Shown here: one piece after another, positions 52,601 through 60,177 of the stretch
How the letters are laid out: each line of letters opens with the position of its first letter
How positions within the stretch are numbered: the first letter of the stretch is position 1
NCBI RefSeq assembly: GCF_001956215.1
Contig: NZ_MRTQ01000017.1
Span: forward strand, 49,043-113,042
Reading direction: 5' to 3'
DNA length: 64,000 bases
Source of the DNA: Paenibacillus sp. FSL R5-0490
GTDB taxonomy: Bacteria; Bacillota; Bacilli; Bacillales; Cytobacillaceae
Notes under the pieces: model-generated
Told to the model about the DNA's origin: nothing
What the model saw: only the letters and a program-made list of their open reading frames with translations
Database searches by the model: none
Program-made: the position numbers and the translations under genes

Positions 52601-54137
52601 CAACACTTTCCTTAATAAAATCTGCGATGTTTTTCCGCTGAGGATTCAGTGCTGCTAAAGGTGAGTCGTGTCCGAGAGAACGGATTGGCTCTGCTCCTTT
52701 TTCTGCCATCTGCTCGACAAGCTGGACATGGTCTCTCTCCCAGCCGAACGCTTTATACTGCCCGTTATGAATCTTATCCGGGTAATTTACAGTAATGGTT
52801 TTTTCCAATTTTGGTGACTGCAGGCGAACCCTGTAGTTTTCAGCGTTCACTCTCATTGAAAATCGGTTGAAAACTTCAGCCTGATAATGGCTGTGCTCGT
52901 AAACAGCCAGGGTATCACCGTCCCATTTCAGCCCCACCTTTTCACCTGGTGACAGCTGCTTTGGCTCATTAACATATTCACTGGATGAGATGATTCCTGG
53001 TTCTGATGAGAACAGGTAGGAGCTTTCGGTTTCCAGCATCCACAGCGGGCGAAGGCCCAATGCATCGACACTGAACACTGCCTCATCGGCAAATCTGGAA
53101 ATAATTCCTGCAGGCCCCTGGGCAAAATGTCCCCATGCTTCCCGGATATAGGCGTACATATCCTGAAGATGCTCAGGGTATGACTTGATTTCATTCACGA
53201 TAGGAGGGAACATGACGTCCATTGCTTCAAAGAGAGTATAGCCGTCACGGCAAATAAACGTTTCAAGCGTTCTGCTCAGATCCTGTGAGTCACTGCCGTC
53301 TTTTACTAGCGGAACGCCGACCATTTTGGCTTCATCCCTAAGCTTGGCAATGGTGTTGATTTCCCCGTTGTGTCCCAGCACGCTAAAAGGCTGCACACGG
53401 AAGAAGCTTGATAATGTGTTAGTTGAATAGCGATTATGCCCAAGCGTCATGGTTGAGGCAACAAGGGGGCTTGCCAGGTCGTGATAATATTTCGGAAGAA
53501 TATCTCCGGCTCCCATAACTTTGTACACAGCATGATGCTGGCTAAGGGAGGCGACATGGACATGTTCGTTCTCTTCAAAATCAACAATTAATTCAAACAG
53601 TTTTTTGGAAAGCTCTGCACTATTCGATTCTGCTAAACAGGCAAACTGCCAGAATACCGGATTTTCCTGGATGGCAATCGGTCCTAAAGCTGAAGATTCG
53701 GTTACTTCGTCAGATGCATAAATAACCGTCAGATTTGCGTCAGCGAGTTTTTGCAGCAAGATTGTCTTCAGTAATTCAGTATCCTGTTTCCTGGACATAA
53801 ATACATGTCCAACTACAAATCCATCTTTTTCTGATGCGTTAGAATCGGCTCCCGCTTCCTTTAACTTTTCTTTCCACAGCTCTCTCGGGATATCAATATG
53901 GATCCCTACACCGTCGCCTTCTCCATTAATAAAACCGGCACGGTGATTCATCGTAACAAGTGCATTGATGCAGCTGAAAATATTTTCGCGGGTTGGGACT
54001 TTCTTTTTCTCCATAGCAGAAACGATGCCGCATGCATCGTGCTCCTGGCGGTGAAACTCTTTAAAAAGTGAAGGACTCCATTGCTGTAATGTCATAAAAT
54101 TCGGCTGAAAATAAGGCTGCGCCTTAAAGCCGTTCAC
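49623..54137 (-). CDS. gltB: Glutamate synthase large subunit, orphan (GltB type)
   Basis: About 1504 residues. A short propeptide precedes HDACGIVSA, whose Cys36 is the class II glutaminase nucleophile; then the central domain, the FMN synthase domain (GGEGGEIKDMLG, GQGAKPGEGGHLPGSK, SGFDGGTGAARIHAL), the [3Fe-4S] motif CTTCRGCHLDTC (C-x5-C-x4-C) and the C-terminal GXGXG helix (NGKFYNGSVGKGFGYGAQEG). It makes glutamate from 2-oxoglutarate and glutamine, yet no gltD is adjacent. The start is unclear: the GTG at 54137 overlaps AGGAGG, and ATG 54095 lacks a site. A cre-overlapped promoter and long leader lie upstream. Confidence 0.88.
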   Translation of the reverse strand: MNGFKAQPYFQPNFMTLQQWSPSLFKEFHRQEHDACGIVSAMEKKKVPTRENIFSCINALVTMNHRAGFINGEGDGVGIHIDIPRELWKEKLKEAGADSNASEKDGFVVGHVFMSRKQDTELLKTILLQKLADANLTVIYASDEVTESSALGPIAIQENPVFWQFACLAESNSAELSKKLFELIVDFEENEHVHVASLSQHHAVYKVMGAGDILPKYYHDLASPLVASTMTLGHNRYSTNTLSSFFRVQPFSVLGHNGEINTIAKLRDEAKMVGVPLVKDGSDSQDLSRTLETFICRDGYTLFEAMDVMFPPIVNEIKSYPEHLQDMYAYIREAWGHFAQGPAGIISRFADEAVFSVDALGLRPLWMLETESSYLFSSEPGIISSSEYVNEPKQLSPGEKVGLKWDGDTLAVYEHSHYQAEVFNRFSMRVNAENYRVRLQSPKLEKTITVNYPDKIHNGQYKAFGWERDHVQLVEQMAEKGAEPIRSLGHDSPLAALNPQRKNIADFIKESVAVVTNPAIDRDRETEHFSTRTIIGQRPSLFEKQEQGAVIELQTPILLEGKAGFECSDELNQPSYDQVTGFYQEQKLISYLSSTFTKDETVKEALDRLAAEAVDAVKNGKTLLVLDDANAHQEDAYWIDPHLAVSAIDQALVKEALRRECSLLLRSASIRSLHDIITAFGLGADIISPYYMFMTVLGESDTPLKNLYSALTKGLEKVISTIGIHELRGYGRLFSAIGLHEEVAGYLNIVNFFGSKELSFSFSVLKEDAFARAEDYQNEKERIGKTFSLFPRIWKAIGEVASTGDYSVYKEKITEQEDQNPTTIRHLTGFKETASHLKPEDISLHVGEHDLPFVISSMSFGSQNETAFRAYAEGADRLNMVSLNGEGGEIKDMLGKYPRTRGQQVASGRFGVNAELLNSSNLLEIKIGQGAKPGEGGHLPGSKVTAKIAEARNATIGSDLISPSNNHDIYSIEDLAQMIHELKTANDKAKVAVKVPVVPNIGTIAVGIAKAGADIITLSGFDGGTGAARIHALQHVGLPVEIGVKAAHNALLEAGIRDNVELWADGGIKSAADVLKVMLLGANRVGFGTLSMLAIGCTTCRGCHLDTCHVGIATQIDSEAQAKEHGLRRFVPRQFDLAVKGIMNLFTAFGEELKALAASVGIKNLQDAVGRSDLLVQIKGQDQLDLTHLLKTLEIGQFSAQEAPEALQEAQLQVAVGAEYLDASVEELDQSREFHSVTSEQRVLGSRVSCHRVRNRLDGSYKTLPQVDLKYKGGSIPGNGLGAYNSFGINIEVAGGAQDGIGKTSFGGQIKIFKAKGKNGKFYNGSVGKGFGYGAQEGLLVAQGNADARAGIRLSGADMIIGGQVRKPLPEKEYGNIGSNANIKGFAFEYMTNGRGLVLGDAGPWICAGMTGGVVYLRHQPEMGLTKEAIQRRIAKGAKVSVTSLSDKGKEDVNELLGQYIAMLNDQGQTEEASELASLLNHPEDHFVQVIPVKEQADPSVSTE

Positions 54138-54201
54138 CTCCTGAAAAATAGTAATCTATAAGTTTTTTTGTTTACGGGTTTTAAATGAGGGTATTGCAAA
54201 A

Positions 54202-54336
54202 TTATCTTTGGTTTGAAAGGTAAATGCATGTAGCATTTATTGAATGAATAGTTGGATAATTCGGGATATGCTGCAAGGACATAATGTTCTTTATGTCAGC
54301 GTAATCCGCTCTTACACAAAAGATTTCTCCCATCAT
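54202..54336 (-). CDS. Possible leader peptide (44 codons) upstream of gltB
   Basis: ATG 54336 opens a 44-residue frame (MMGEIFCVRADYADIKNIMS at the start, ending NATCIYLSNQR) inside the gltB leader, stopping 65 bases before the gltB start. No good ribosome site precedes it, so translation is doubtful. Not similar to any family I know. Confidence 0.25.
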   Translation of the reverse strand: MMGEIFCVRADYADIKNIMSLQHIPNYPTIHSINATCIYLSNQR

Positions 54337-54406
54337 ATCATATGAATTTTCAGAAATCAATTATTTATACAAAAAGTTGGATATTGTTTGTAGGAGGAAA
54401 TAGGCA

Positions 54407-54435
54407 ATTGTATAAAAAAACTCTACTGTTGTAAA
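54407..54435 (-). promoter_or_regulatory. Predicted sigma-A promoter of gltB
   Basis: On the minus strand TTTACA (54435-54430), a 17-bp spacer, TACAAT (54412-54407), giving a start near 54400. Confidence 0.6.
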
Positions 54436-54444
54436 CGTTTTCAT
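54429..54444. promoter_or_regulatory. cre site (CcpA) overlapping the gltB -35 box
   Basis: TTGTAAACGTTTTCAT matches every fixed position of the cre consensus WTGNAANCGNWNNCWW. It covers the -35 box of the predicted gltB promoter, a position that would give carbon-catabolite repression. Confidence 0.65.
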
Positions 54445-54452
54445 TGTTGGGG

Positions 54453-54483
54453 ATAAAGAAAACGGAAGCATTTCTGCTCCCGT
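54453..54483 (-). terminator. Terminator of gsaB
   Basis: ACGGGAGCA and TGCTTCCGT around GAAA (one mismatch), then TTTTCTTT on the minus strand. Confidence 0.7.
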
Positions 54484-54505
54484 CGGTGTATAAAATAGTG
54501 AATAT

Positions 54506-55801
54506 TTATTCGTCTTTTAATTGCTGAAATGCGTTTTGCACCGCATGAATGGTGGCTTGAATATCATCCTCTGTATGCGCGATTGTCATAAACCAGGCTT
54601 CGTATTTTGAAGGAGCCAGGTTTATACCCTGATTGAGCATCAGCTTGAAGAACTTTGCAAACATTTCTCCATCTGTATTTTCCGCCTGCTCATAATTCAC
54701 TACTTTTTCTTCCGTGAAGTAGATGGTCAGGGCACCTTTTAATCGATTAATGGTAATGGGGATGTTATGTTCTTCAGCTGCCTCGCTAATCCCTTTTTCA
54801 AGCATTTCTCCCAGTCTGTCCAGATATTCATAGACACCAGGCTGCTTTAAAACTTCGAGACAGGCAATGCCTGATAGAATCGATGCCGGATTTCCAGCCA
54901 TTGTGCCAGCTTGATAAGCTGGACCTAAAGGAGCTACTGTTTCCATAATCTCTTTCTTTCCGCCATAAGCACCGATTGGAAGGCCGCCTCCAATGATTTT
55001 CCCCATGGCTGTCAAGTCCGGTTTTACACCAAGCAGATCCTGAGCGCCGCCATACATAAAACGGAAAGCTGTGATGACTTCATCATAAATGACAAGCGCA
55101 CCGGCTGCATGTGTTAATTCGTTAACCTGCTCCAGGAACCCCGGTTTTGGTTCAACAATTCCAAAGTTGCCGACAATCGGCTCCACCAGCACAGCAGCGA
55201 TCTGGTCACCCCATTTTTCCAGCGCTTCCTTATATGGTTCGATTTCATTGAAAGGAACCGTGATCACTTCCTGGGCAATGCTCTTTGGAACTCCGGCAGA
55301 GTCAGGCGTTCCAAGTGTTGAAGGCCCTGAGCCTGCAGCAACCAGGACAAGATCGGAATGGCCGTGATAGCAGCCGGCAAACTTAATGATTTTGTCCCTT
55401 CCCGTATAGGCCCTTGCCACACGGATCGTTGTCATAACGGCTTCAGTACCTGAATTCACAAAACGGACTTTGTCCAAATTAGGCATTGCTTCCTTAAGCA
55501 TCTCGGCGAACTTCACTTCATGTGGTGTCGGAGTTCCATATAATACTCCGCGCTCAGCAGCTGTTTTTATGGCTTCTGTAATATGCGGATGGGCATGCCC
55601 GGTAATGATGGGGCCGTATGCAGCCAGGTAATCAATATATTGATTGCCGTCCACATCCCAGAAATAAGCGCCATGTGCCCGTTCCATTGCGACCGGTGAG
55701 CCGCCGCCAACTGCTTTATAGGAGCGGGAAGGGCTGTTTACTCCTCCAACAATATGTTCTATAGCTTGTTTATGCAGCCGTTCAGAATTAGTAAATTGCA
55801 T
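54506..55801 (-). CDS. gsaB: Glutamate-1-semialdehyde 2,1-aminomutase
   Basis: 431 residues, PLP enzyme forming 5-aminolevulinate, the entry compound of haem and cobalamin synthesis. [19 protein letters not shown], the [23 protein letters not shown] segment (split) and the PLP-Lys motif [16 protein letters not shown] are intact. By position between ygaE and ygaF it is the second, GsaB-type paralogue; the main hemL usually sits in the hemAXCDBL operon. ATG 55801 follows AGGAGG; the frame upstream to 55825 overlaps that site. Confidence 0.93.
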   Translation of the reverse strand: MQFTNSERLHKQAIEHIVGGVNSPSRSYKAVGGGSPVAMERAHGAYFWDVDGNQYIDYLAAYGPIITGHAHPHITEAIKTAAERGVLYGTPTPHEVKFAEMLKEAMPNLDKVRFVNSGTEAVMTTIRVARAYTGRDKIIKFAGCYHGHSDLVLVAAGSGPSTLGTPDSAGVPKSIAQEVITVPFNEIEPYKEALEKWGDQIAAVLVEPIVGNFGIVEPKPGFLEQVNELTHAAGALVIYDEVITAFRFMYGGAQDLLGVKPDLTAMGKIIGGGLPIGAYGGKKEIMETVAPLGPAYQAGTMAGNPASILSGIACLEVLKQPGVYEYLDRLGEMLEKGISEAAEEHNIPITINRLKGALTIYFTEEKVVNYEQAENTDGEMFAKFFKLMLNQGINLAPSKYEAWFMTIAHTEDDIQATIHAVQNAFQQLKDE

Positions 55802-55994
55802 GTTAATCCTCCTGAAAAAATCCATTTATATTTCCGTCATTATTTTAACATGTTTGGAAGGGGCTTCGTCCAATCCTAAGGGAAGGCGGATTATTCTGTA
55901 TTTTAAAAATAGGATTTGAAGCAATCTAGTTGTGAAGAAGGCGCTGTTTGTCTAAACTATTTCATTAGGGCATTAATTGGCAGGAGGAATAAAA

Positions 55995-57002
55995 ATGAAT
56001 GATGCAATAACAGTCCGGAACTTAAAAAAGGAATTTAAAGCTTATTCGAGCCGTGCCGGATTAAAGGGTGCTTTCCGTGACTTGCTTACAAGAAATTATA
56101 AGATTGTGCCAGCGGTAAACAATATCAGTTTTAATGTAAAGCAGGGCGAGATGGTTGGCTATATAGGTGAAAATGGAGCGGGGAAGTCAACGACCATAAA
56201 AATGCTGACAGGAATCCTGACCCCGACAAGCGGCGAAGTGATCGTAAATGGAATGAATCCTCATAAAGACCGAGAAAAATTCGTCAGCACAATTGGAGTT
56301 GTCTTCGGCCAGAGATCCCAGCTTTGGTGGGATATTGCTGTTCAGGAATCCTTCAGGCTGCTCAAGAAGGTGTACAAAGTTACTGATGAGCAATACGACA
56401 GCCATATGGGTCATGTAATCAAAACCCTGGATATTGAGCCTCTGCTCGATAAGCCGGTCCGGAAGCTTTCACTCGGACAGAGAATGAGGTGTGAACTGGC
56501 AGCAGCACTCATCCACAATCCGCCGCTCTTGTTCCTGGATGAGCCGACTATTGGGCTTGATGTGCTTGTTAAATTGAAGATCAGGGAGTTTTTAAAAGAA
56601 ATTAATGAAAAATATAATACAACCATTCTGCTGACTACTCATGACCTGTCTGATATCGAGGCGCTGTGCGAACGCGTAGTGATGCTGGATGAGGGGAAAA
56701 TCATTTATGATGGAGCCTTAAAAAGCCTTAAGGAAAAATGGGGGGAAGGGAAGGAAATAGAATTCCAGTTCCTTGAAGATGTAACCCTAAACGACTTAAA
56801 CCGAATAACGGCTTCATCGGAAGTGAAATGGGAAAAAGATGAAAAAGAAGCGATCTTTACAGCCTTTACAGAGGATAATGATGAACTGATTTCCCTGCTG
56901 ATTGCCAAGGTGGTTGCGGATTTGAAAGTGAAAGACATCAATATTAAAGAAACTTCAACAGAGGAAATCATAAGAAATATTTATGACCGGGGGATATCTT
57001 AA
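55995..57002 (+). CDS. ABC-2 type transporter ATPase
   Basis: 335 residues. Walker A GENGAGKST, signature LSLGQRMRCELAAALIHNP, Walker B LLFLDEPTIGLD and switch THDLSD. The GQRSQLWWDIAVQESF segment identifies the COG4586 group, whose members partner two ABC-2 permeases. A C-terminal regulatory domain of about 80 residues follows. Substrate unknown; antibiotic or peptide export are possible. ATG 55995 follows CAGGAGGA. This operon is inserted between gsaB and ygaF relative to B. subtilis. Confidence 0.88.
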   Translation: MNDAITVRNLKKEFKAYSSRAGLKGAFRDLLTRNYKIVPAVNNISFNVKQGEMVGYIGENGAGKSTTIKMLTGILTPTSGEVIVNGMNPHKDREKFVSTIGVVFGQRSQLWWDIAVQESFRLLKKVYKVTDEQYDSHMGHVIKTLDIEPLLDKPVRKLSLGQRMRCELAAALIHNPPLLFLDEPTIGLDVLVKLKIREFLKEINEKYNTTILLTTHDLSDIEALCERVVMLDEGKIIYDGALKSLKEKWGEGKEIEFQFLEDVTLNDLNRITASSEVKWEKDEKEAIFTAFTEDNDELISLLIAKVVADLKVKDINIKETSTEEIIRNIYDRGIS

Positions 57003-57035
57003 TGAAAGAATTTACTTTTACCCGGGGGTGTTCCT

Positions 57036-57827
57036 GTGGATAAGTATATCGAAATGATTCGGATCCGTTTTTTGATGATGCTTGCCTACAGGACCAATTA
57101 TTATACAGGCATTCTGATCTACAGCATTAATATTGGCGCTTACTATTTCTTGTGGAGTGCCATTTATGGAGAAAAAGATGCTATTGAGGGCATGTCTGTG
57201 ATCCAGATGTCGACATATGTGGCGGTAGCCTGGATGGCCAGAGCGTTTTACTTTAATAATATAGACCGGGAAATGGCTGCTGAAATTAAAGAAGGAAAAG
57301 TAGCGGTGGAGCTGATCCGCCCATATAATTATCTGGGGATGAAAACGATGCAGGGACTGGGGGAAGGAATATTCCGTTTCTTCTTTTTCTCCGTTCCGGG
57401 CATGGTTATCGTCTCGTTCATTTTTCCGCTTCAATTTTCTGCGGATTGGACGACCTGGATTTTCTTTGCGGTATCGATTGTATTAAGTTTTTTTATTAAT
57501 ACGCAAATTAATTTGCTGACAGGTATTACCACTTTCTTCTTATTTAATAACACCGGGCTTATCCGGGCAAAAAGAGTAGTGATTGATCTCTTTTCCGGCC
57601 TTCTGATTCCTATCAGCTTTTTTCCGGTATGGGCACAGGATGTATTAAAATTTCTGCCCTTTCAAGGTATCAGCTATGTGCCGAGCATGATTTTTACAAA
57701 TAGTTTTTCGAATAATGAAACCATCCAGGCGATTATTATGCAGGGGATCTGGGTTCTTATTCTGATCATACCCATTCAGGTTCTGTGGATCATAGCGAAA
57801 AAACAGCTCATTATTCAAGGAGGGTGA
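57036..57827 (+). CDS. ABC-2 type permease 1
   Basis: 263 residues with six membrane helices. The pattern MIRIRFLMMLAYRTNYYTGI, FNNIDREMAAEIKEGKVAVELIRPYNY (split) and ALIG-like FPVWAQDVLKFLPFQGISYVP matches the COG4587 ABC-2 permease family. It pairs with the next gene's product and is driven by the preceding ATPase. GTG 57036 follows CGGGGGTG. The gap to the next gene is 3 bp. Confidence 0.82.
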   Translation: MDKYIEMIRIRFLMMLAYRTNYYTGILIYSINIGAYYFLWSAIYGEKDAIEGMSVIQMSTYVAVAWMARAFYFNNIDREMAAEIKEGKVAVELIRPYNYLGMKTMQGLGEGIFRFFFFSVPGMVIVSFIFPLQFSADWTTWIFFAVSIVLSFFINTQINLLTGITTFFLFNNTGLIRAKRVVIDLFSGLLIPISFFPVWAQDVLKFLPFQGISYVPSMIFTNSFSNNETIQAIIMQGIWVLILIIPIQVLWIIAKKQLIIQGG

Positions 57828-57830
57828 CGC

Positions 57831-58616
57831 ATGTTTTATATAGCCATTTTCTTTCAATATGTCGCCCAATATATGAAAACAAGAATGCAGTACCGTGCAG
57901 ATTTATTTGTAGAAATCTTTTCTGATCTTCTTTTTCAGGCAGTTAATTTAATTTTTATCTTAGTCGTATTTGGGCATACCAATTTGCTTGGCGGCTGGAC
58001 GAGGGATGAAATTATCTTTATTTACGGGTTTTTCCTTGTGCCTTATGCGCTGTTTTCATCGTTCTTTAATATTTGGGATTTTAATGAGAGATATATAGTA
58101 AAAGGAGAACTAGACAGGATATTAACCAGGCCGATTCATAGTTTGTTTCAAATCGTATTGGAACGGATGGAGCTTGAATCCCTGTTTGGGGCCGTAACAG
58201 GCATTGGTGTTATGATCTACGCCGGAAACAGCCTTGGTTTAGGGATTTCCTGGACTGACCCGTTCTTGTTTTTCTTATTTGTGATAGGCGGAATGCTTGT
58301 GTATGGAGGCATCTTTGTCCTGATTGCCTGTATCAGCTTTTGGGCAGATGCCAGAACATCTATCATGCCGATGATGTATAACATCGGGAATTATGGAAGG
58401 TATCCGGTTGATATTTACAATAGTGTTATACGCTTTGTCCTCACCTGGGTTCTTCCGTTTGCCTTTGTCGGTGTATATCCGGCTTCCTACTTTCTGGGGA
58501 AAGAAGAATGGTTTTTGTACTCCTTTTTAACACCTGTAATCGGAATCGTATTTTTCGGCATCTCGATCCTCACCTGGAATTCAGGTGTTAAGCGATATCG
58601 GGGAGCGGGCAATTAA
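57831..58616 (+). CDS. ABC-2 type permease 2
   Basis: 261 residues with six membrane helices: AQYMKTRMQYRADLFVEIFS, YIVKGELDRILTRPIHSLFQ and the late INSVIRFVLTWVLPFAFVGVYPASYFLGK-like block match COG3694. Together with permease 1 it forms a heterodimeric membrane part. AGGAGGGTGACGC precedes ATG 57831. Last gene of the operon, terminator immediately after. Confidence 0.82.
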   Translation: MFYIAIFFQYVAQYMKTRMQYRADLFVEIFSDLLFQAVNLIFILVVFGHTNLLGGWTRDEIIFIYGFFLVPYALFSSFFNIWDFNERYIVKGELDRILTRPIHSLFQIVLERMELESLFGAVTGIGVMIYAGNSLGLGISWTDPFLFFLFVIGGMLVYGGIFVLIACISFWADARTSIMPMMYNIGNYGRYPVDIYNSVIRFVLTWVLPFAFVGVYPASYFLGKEEWFLYSFLTPVIGIVFFGISILTWNSGVKRYRGAGN

Positions 58617-58644
58617 AACTGGGATAAAATCCCGGTTTTTTTTT
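58617..58644 (+). terminator. Terminator of the ABC-2 operon
   Basis: AACTGGGAT, AAA loop, ATCCCGGTT, then eight Ts. Confidence 0.85.
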
Positions 58645-58740
58645 GGGGGCGAACAGAAAGAGTTTCCGAGACAGGCTGTCATATGGGAAAGGCCATGAGC
58701 GTATAAATGAATTGGAAGGCATTTCGAAATGAGGTGCAGT

Positions 58741-59154
58741 ATGGCTTTTTATTTATCGCTGATTTTAATCGTGCTGTGCATGATCATGAGTCTGCAGACT
58801 CTTTTTTCATCCGCCAAGATCAAGGGAAGATGGGTGTCTGTGGAGAATTTCCTTTATCTCATAAGTTTATATGCAACGATTCTGATTGGATTTGGGCTGA
58901 TATATATTTGGCTTGATTTACATGGGCTGGTGGTTTTGATGGACGGCACTGAGTATATGGAAACCGGTTTCCTCGAGAGGCTGGAAACGGGTTTTTATTT
59001 TAGTGCGGTAACTCTTTTTTCTGTTGGGTATGGAGATGTCAGTCCTGTTGGAATAGGCAGGCTTATTGCCGTACTGGAAGCGTTAATCGGCTATGTCATC
59101 CCGGCCGCATTCGTAGCCAGGGTAGTATTTGATGCAGGTGACCGTGCTTTATAA
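58741..59154 (+). CDS. Two-helix-type potassium channel without regulatory domain
   Basis: 137 residues. Helices at about 3-22, 38-58 and 103-128; the pore loop TLFSVGYGDV holds the K+ selectivity filter VGYGD at 95-99. No RCK/TrkA-N domain follows, so it is a bare pore, unlike longer YugO-type channels. It is expected to form a tetramer in the plasma membrane. ATG 58741 follows GAGGTG. It lies just before bcp, facing the same way. Confidence 0.85.
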   Translation: MAFYLSLILIVLCMIMSLQTLFSSAKIKGRWVSVENFLYLISLYATILIGFGLIYIWLDLHGLVVLMDGTEYMETGFLERLETGFYFSAVTLFSVGYGDVSPVGIGRLIAVLEALIGYVIPAAFVARVVFDAGDRAL

Positions 59155-59227
59155 TGATATCAGTTGTTTTTGACGGAAAAGTTGGATAGGCTTAGAGTAA
59201 GAAACCTATTCAACAGGAGGAATGAAA

Positions 59228-59704
59228 ATGGCAATTGAAATAGGTAAACCGGCTCCGGAGTTTGAGCTTGAGGCAAGCAATGGTGAAAGAGTGAGATTAT
59301 CAGATTACCGCGGGAAAAATGTTGTTCTGTATTTTTACCCGAAAGACATGACACCTGGCTGCACGACTCAGGCATGTGATTTCAGGGACCAGCATCAGAA
59401 TTTTGCAGAGGTGAACGCAGTCGTTTTAGGAGTAAGCCCTGATCCGCTTAGCCGGCATGAGAAATTCATTGAAAAACACGGACTGCCTTTCCTGCTGCTT
59501 GCAGATGAAGACCATCATGCGGCAGAGGCGTACGGTGTGTGGAAATTAAAAAAGAACTTTGGGAAAGAATATATGGGGATTGAGCGTTCAACCTTTATTA
59601 TTGACCAGGAAGGCAAGCTCGTGAAAGAATGGCGCAAGGTAAAGGTCAAGGATCATGTTGAGGAGGCACTGGAGTATATTAAGGAGAATTTGACCCAGCC
59701 TTAA
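59228..59704 (+). CDS. bcp: Thioredoxin-dependent thiol peroxidase Bcp (YgaF)
   Basis: 158 residues, atypical 2-Cys peroxiredoxin. FYPKDMTPGCTTQACDFRD carries peroxidatic Cys45 and resolving Cys50; MGIERSTFIIDQEGKL is the C-terminal hallmark. It reduces hydroperoxides in the cytosol. ATG 59228 is suitably spaced from GGAGGA; ATG 59222 is too close. In B. subtilis ygaF directly precedes perR; here two further genes and a repeat come between. Confidence 0.93.
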   Translation: MAIEIGKPAPEFELEASNGERVRLSDYRGKNVVLYFYPKDMTPGCTTQACDFRDQHQNFAEVNAVVLGVSPDPLSRHEKFIEKHGLPFLLLADEDHHAAEAYGVWKLKKNFGKEYMGIERSTFIIDQEGKLVKEWRKVKVKDHVEEALEYIKENLTQP

Positions 59705-59805
59705 ATGGGTTGCCTATTTTTTACAGGAACAAGGCTTTTGTCCATTCCGAAGAACAAGTTTTGCATATCATTTTATTAGGGCATACCTCCTCAGATACTT
59801 TTTCG

Positions 59806-59835
59806 AAACGGACCTGAACAGGTTCGTTTTTTTTA
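59806..59835 (+). terminator. Terminator of bcp
   Basis: AACGGACCTG and CAGGTTCGTT (one mismatch) with a 2-nt loop, then eight Ts. Confidence 0.75.
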
Positions 59836-59838
59836 TAA

Positions 59839-60120
59839 AGATAAGAAAGTATATAATTTTTGAACGTCGATAACTGTCTAGCGCAAGCAGCCTACCCCCA
59901 CGAGGTCACAAGCTTGGCTTGTTGCGGCTCCTAGGGACTCGAGACATAAGCCAATCCCTTCCAGAAGGAAAGAACACCTTCTTGCAGGGCTAGTCTTATG
60001 CTTGTTGTCCCTGAGCAGTCGCCTCCACATTTCGGGCAATCCTCCCAAAAAGGCAAAGAACGCCTTTCAGGGAGGCTCGTCTTGTGCTAGTCGGGGGTGG
60101 GCAAGGCGCTTGCGCTTTTC
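59839..60120. repeat. Nested-palindrome repeat B, composite copy 3
   Basis: About 282 bp. Left end ATAAGAAAGTAT then GAACGTCGATAACTGTCTAG and right end GGCGCTTGCGCTTTTC match copy 1. Inside are two complete modules: one (about 59930-60016) with AGGGAC/GTCCCT, CATAAG/CTTATG and AGAAGG/CCTTCT stems, and one (about 60034-60100) nearly identical to the core of copy 1 with CCTCCC/GGGAGG and AAGGC/GCCTT. Confidence 0.85.
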
Positions 60121-60177
60121 TTATTACCATTCAGCAATGGATGGTATGATGAATAAAACTACGTTGGAGTGGAGTTT

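Larger units (their letters stand above)
54138..54505. promoter_or_regulatory. Long leader and promoter region of gltB
   Basis: Between gltB and gsaB. From right to left it holds the gsaB terminator, a cre-like site over the -35 box, the -10 box, and about 260 nt of leader with a small open frame and a GACATAA/TTATGTC hairpin (54279-54297). Confidence 0.6.
59705..60177. other. Gap of about 470 bp: terminator plus repeat B
   Basis: No gene. After bcp come about 100 bp of unremarkable sequence, a terminator (59806-59835) and then repeat B copy 3 (59839-60120), which runs to within 60 bp of the next start. Confidence 0.75.
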
